NCBI GenBank assembly: GCA_964631745.1
Contig: CAZVWV010000159.1
Span: 1 to 7,734, forward strand
Length of the DNA: 7,734 nt
Direction of reading: 5' to 3'
Source: CAZVWV01 sp964631745
GTDB taxonomy: Bacteria > Bdellovibrionota_C > UBA2361 > JBGSMV01
Shown here: one piece after another, positions 5,562 to 7,734 of the stretch
How the letters are laid out: each line of letters starts with the position of its first letter
How positions within the stretch are numbered: the stretch's first letter is position 1
Notes under the pieces: generated by a model
What the model was told of the DNA's origin: nothing
The model's database searches: none
What the model saw: the letters and a program-made list of their open reading frames with translations, nothing else
Position numbers and translations under genes: made by a program

Positions 5562-6233
5562 ATGGAATTAGATCCCTCGGAGTCAGGACAATATAGAGAA
5601 CTGGGAGGTAATATTGAGCGCAGTTCGACTATCAATAACCCGCTCAATGTAGGTTTGGGTGGACGAATTGCAATCAGAGATCAGGATTTGGGTGGTGTAG
5701 AATTCGCTGTTGAGGGAATTTTATCCACAACACTCACATATGCGGGCGTTACCTATATATTGGTGGACTATGAATTGAAGGGTTTAGCTTTCGATCCTAA
5801 AAGTTCCTTAGTCGATCAAGACGGCACCATTAGACTTAGATTACGTACTATTCCTTCGCAGGCCAGTGAGTTCGAGGCAGTGGCCTTGCAGCTAGTCTCT
5901 ACCAAAGACCGCAGTGATAAAATCATGAGTGAGTTGGGGGCGTCCAGCCACAAGATCAAAGTGCGCGGCGATGATGGTCATGATTTTGGCTCTTTTGAAC
6001 GTATTGATGGAGTTGGCGATGCCTATCATGCTCGTCGTGCGGTAGAGCGCTTAGGCGGAGCCTCTGGCAGTTACCCCATCAGCTACTGGGATTACACCCA
6101 ACGTGTAAGTGAAAAAGGCCAAATCTATGATCTCTACGCTATATTTGAGCTAGACCAGGAGATTCAGAAATTCGGGATCTATATCGGTTGGGACATAGAT
6201 AAACGCACCATCGAAGTAATCGCTAAGGGCTGA
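5562..6233 (+). CDS. Conserved-looking unknown protein, possibly DUF4178/YjfK-like
   Basis: 223 residues, ATG start with Shine-Dalgarno AAGGAA (5551-5556) five bases upstream. There is no signal peptide, membrane segment or cysteine, so it is probably cytoplasmic. The sequence looks all-beta in two halves. Residues about 28-75 (VGLGGRIAIRD, then EFAVEGIL and YILVDYELKG) have the rhythm of DUF4178 domains: a glycine start, then VxG strands and an aromatic-rich hairpin. Residues about 145-223 contain YWDYTQ (175-180), an LYAIFELD strand (191-198) and GIYIGWDID (205-213). DUF4178 and YjfK-type proteins are known neighbours of YgiB/YgiC-type and polyamine genes, and the length matches YjfK (219 residues), so context favours the idea. 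Sequence similarity alone is weak and the function is unknown. It is first in an operon with the flavoprotein gene, with a 5-bp gap. Confidence 0.75.
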   Translation: MELDPSESGQYRELGGNIERSSTINNPLNVGLGGRIAIRDQDLGGVEFAVEGILSTTLTYAGVTYILVDYELKGLAFDPKSSLVDQDGTIRLRLRTIPSQASEFEAVALQLVSTKDRSDKIMSELGASSHKIKVRGDDGHDFGSFERIDGVGDAYHARRAVERLGGASGSYPISYWDYTQRVSEKGQIYDLYAIFELDQEIQKFGIYIGWDIDKRTIEVIAKG

Positions 6234-6238
6234 AATTT

Positions 6239-7684
6239 ATGCAGCTATCCTTAAAAGAGATCTCTCCGATTCGACGGTCATATTCAGATCCGTATAGATT
6301 TACAAGCAAGAGATCATCAACACCGAAGCAGTCGCCAATAGTAATCGTGGGGGGAGGATTAGCGGGACTTTTGGCAGCCTACTATTTATCCGATCTAAAT
6401 CCGCTACTACTTGAGGCCTCCAATACTATCGGTGGTAATTGCCAGGCGGGTTGTTGGGATGGGCTGCAATACTCGCAAGGTGCTAGTTATCTAGATTATC
6501 CCACGCAAGGGACTTACGAGTTTGAAGTACTTTCGGAGTTAGGATTATTGGATCAGGTTATACCATTTTGTGGATTGAGGCAGGCAGAGGTTGCAGACAT
6601 AATAAACGACTCGCTAGAATTGCCAGAAAGTATAAATGCTCGGGGCCAATTCTTGGCCAAGCAACTAGAGAGCTGTATACAAAGAGTAATACAATCTCGT
6701 GAACTCGATATTTTTGCCCGGGACAATCAAAGTCAGAGTTGGATTCATGAGCTAGATAAGCTTAGCTTGGCCGAAATAATTTGTGCTCCTCCCCCAGCTG
6801 TTCCAGCGGAACTCGCCGCGCTTCTTGAAAACTATGCGCTTTCTACCTTTGGAGGATTCCCCGAACAGATCAGCGCTGCCGGTGCTCTATATTTTTTAAG
6901 CGGAGAGTTTGGCCGCAAAGCCACCTTCCGGGGCGGACTTGCCGTGTTGGCTGAGGCGCTCTTACATTCGCATGTTGAGATAAATGGTTTAGAAGCTGTG
7001 CGCTCAGCCGCACGCGTAACAAACCTCGAGCTGACTCGGCATGGAGTTATGCTTGAATACATAAACGGCAACCGCCCAGAACGAGTATTGGCGCAAAAAG
7101 TAGTGGTTGCCTGTAATAAACGAACCTTTAGAGATATCTATCCAAACTTGGAACCAACTCGCAGAGCTTTAATTGATAATTTGCAGTATCGGAATTATTT
7201 GGTTGCCAATCTGTTTTTGAAGGAGGGACCTGATGGGCTACAAAGTTCTCTCTTTTTTATTGAGAACCGCGGTGAATTGAAAGGAGAAGGTTCCGATCCA
7301 TTTCGTATTACAGATGTTATTGTTAACAAGAGCCCCGCCTTAAATGATCCCAGAATTGTTCTGACCATTTTTTGTCCACTTTTGCCCGGTCAGCGTTATG
7401 AGCAAGCCGACCACGATTCTCTGAAGCGTTCAATCTTAAAAAGCCTGCCGACCCATATCTTTAAGTCACGAGACAACATAGCCGGATTTGAATTTCGTCA
7501 GTACCTGGACGCACTTCCTCTAATGACCCCCACCTTACTTAGCTCAGGCGCCCTCAAAGCGTTGCGGGAGCCCATTGCCGACAAAATATACTTCGTGCAG
7601 CAAGACAACTGGATGTTGCCGTCAATTAGAACTTGCTTTTATGAAGCGGATTACTGGAGTGGCGTTATTAGGGCATCTCTGTAA
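6239..7684 (+). CDS. FAD-dependent amine oxidase-like oxidoreductase
   Basis: 481 residues. The N-terminal Rossmann FAD-binding motif IVIVGGGLAGLLAAYYL (34-50) ends its second strand in E59, the expected ribose-binding acid. It is followed by GGN (65-67), typical of the amine oxidase / protoporphyrinogen oxidase / phytoene desaturase superfamily. The C-terminal 40 residues (IYFVQQDNW, then EADYWSGVIRASL) correspond to the conserved FAD-closing segment, usually of the form GxxxxxSGxxAA, in altered form. Length is typical of the superfamily. A basic, Ser-rich extension of 32 residues precedes the Rossmann fold. Family members oxidise C-N or C-C bonds with FAD; the substrate cannot be read from the sequence. 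With glutathionylspermidine-synthase-like and YgiB-like neighbours, a polyamine or amide substrate is an inference. The ATG (6239-6241) follows the preceding stop by 5 bp, with AAGGG (6223-6227) about 11 bp upstream, suggesting coupled translation. Confidence 0.85.
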   Translation: MQLSLKEISPIRRSYSDPYRFTSKRSSTPKQSPIVIVGGGLAGLLAAYYLSDLNPLLLEASNTIGGNCQAGCWDGLQYSQGASYLDYPTQGTYEFEVLSELGLLDQVIPFCGLRQAEVADIINDSLELPESINARGQFLAKQLESCIQRVIQSRELDIFARDNQSQSWIHELDKLSLAEIICAPPPAVPAELAALLENYALSTFGGFPEQISAAGALYFLSGEFGRKATFRGGLAVLAEALLHSHVEINGLEAVRSAARVTNLELTRHGVMLEYINGNRPERVLAQKVVVACNKRTFRDIYPNLEPTRRALIDNLQYRNYLVANLFLKEGPDGLQSSLFFIENRGELKGEGSDPFRITDVIVNKSPALNDPRIVLTIFCPLLPGQRYEQADHDSLKRSILKSLPTHIFKSRDNIAGFEFRQYLDALPLMTPTLLSSGALKALREPIADKIYFVQQDNWMLPSIRTCFYEADYWSGVIRASL

Positions 7685-7734
7685 TAGGTTACTTTTTCGC
7701 TCAGAGACCATGCGCAACCCAACCAGCGCGGCGG
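7685..7734. other. Right-edge downstream sequence
   Basis: Fifty bases follow the flavoprotein stop. An ATG at 7710-7712 opens a frame (MRNPTSAA) that runs off the window end. Its upstream Shine-Dalgarno is weak, so a next gene starting here is only possible. No terminator hairpin is visible. Confidence 0.3.

Noticed and set aside
7710..7734. Start of a further plus-strand gene
   Set aside because: Only eight codons are visible, with a weak ribosome site; not enough to call a gene.

Overview
The window is bacterial chromosomal DNA, densely coded on both strands, with moderate GC. A predicted lipoprotein and a YgiC-type ATP-grasp enzyme point to a Gram-negative-type envelope. The sequence does not fix the lineage. 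There are no rRNA, tRNA, CRISPR, transposase or phage genes. Six substantial genes are supported, two of them assigned with good confidence.

Layout. Positions 1-343 hold no convincing gene but contain small hairpins and an imperfect inverted repeat of a dispersed-repeat type. 344-1645 (-) encodes a regulator with two MarR-type winged-helix domains in one chain plus an unassigned C-terminal domain. A 146-bp divergent intergenic region with a perfect TATAAT and short repeated motifs separates it from 1792-2619 (+), a protein of uncertain family with weak acyltransferase (GNAT/autoinducer-synthase-like) character. That gene converges, with an 8-bp gap, on a two-gene minus-strand operon. The operon runs from 5216 to 2628: first a 484-residue predicted lipoprotein with a YgiB/DUF1190-like C-terminus, then a clear YgiC (glutathionylspermidine-synthase-like ATP-grasp ligase). 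The stop of the first gene abuts the start of the second. 5217-5561 is a 345-bp divergent control region. It is followed on the plus strand by an unknown 223-residue protein (5562-6233) and, 5 bp later, an FAD-dependent amine-oxidase-like flavoprotein (6239-7684).

The control region 5217-5561 is the most unusual part. An 8-bp inverted repeat (AGTGTCAG / CTGACACT) supplies a CTGACA -35-like box facing each way, each 17 bp from an AATAAC or CATAAC -10-like box. The rightward promoter would place a huge imperfect hairpin in the 5' leader of the flavoprotein operon: 178 nt at 5366-5543, with 23 perfectly paired bases at its base and about 69 pairs in all. The hairpin ends 7 nt before the Shine-Dalgarno. 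Its left arm contains a 15-codon ORF with its own Shine-Dalgarno-like sequence.

How the genes may work together (inference): YgiB/YgiC pairs are known in enterobacteria (ygiBC, yjfMC), where the ATP-grasp is related to glutathionylspermidine synthetase. A divergent flavoprotein of the amine-oxidase superfamily is compatible with an envelope-associated polyamine or peptide-amide tailoring module. In it, the ligase would join an amine to a carboxyl group, possibly on its lipoprotein partner, and the flavoenzyme would act on an amine or a product. The substrate is not visible in the sequence.
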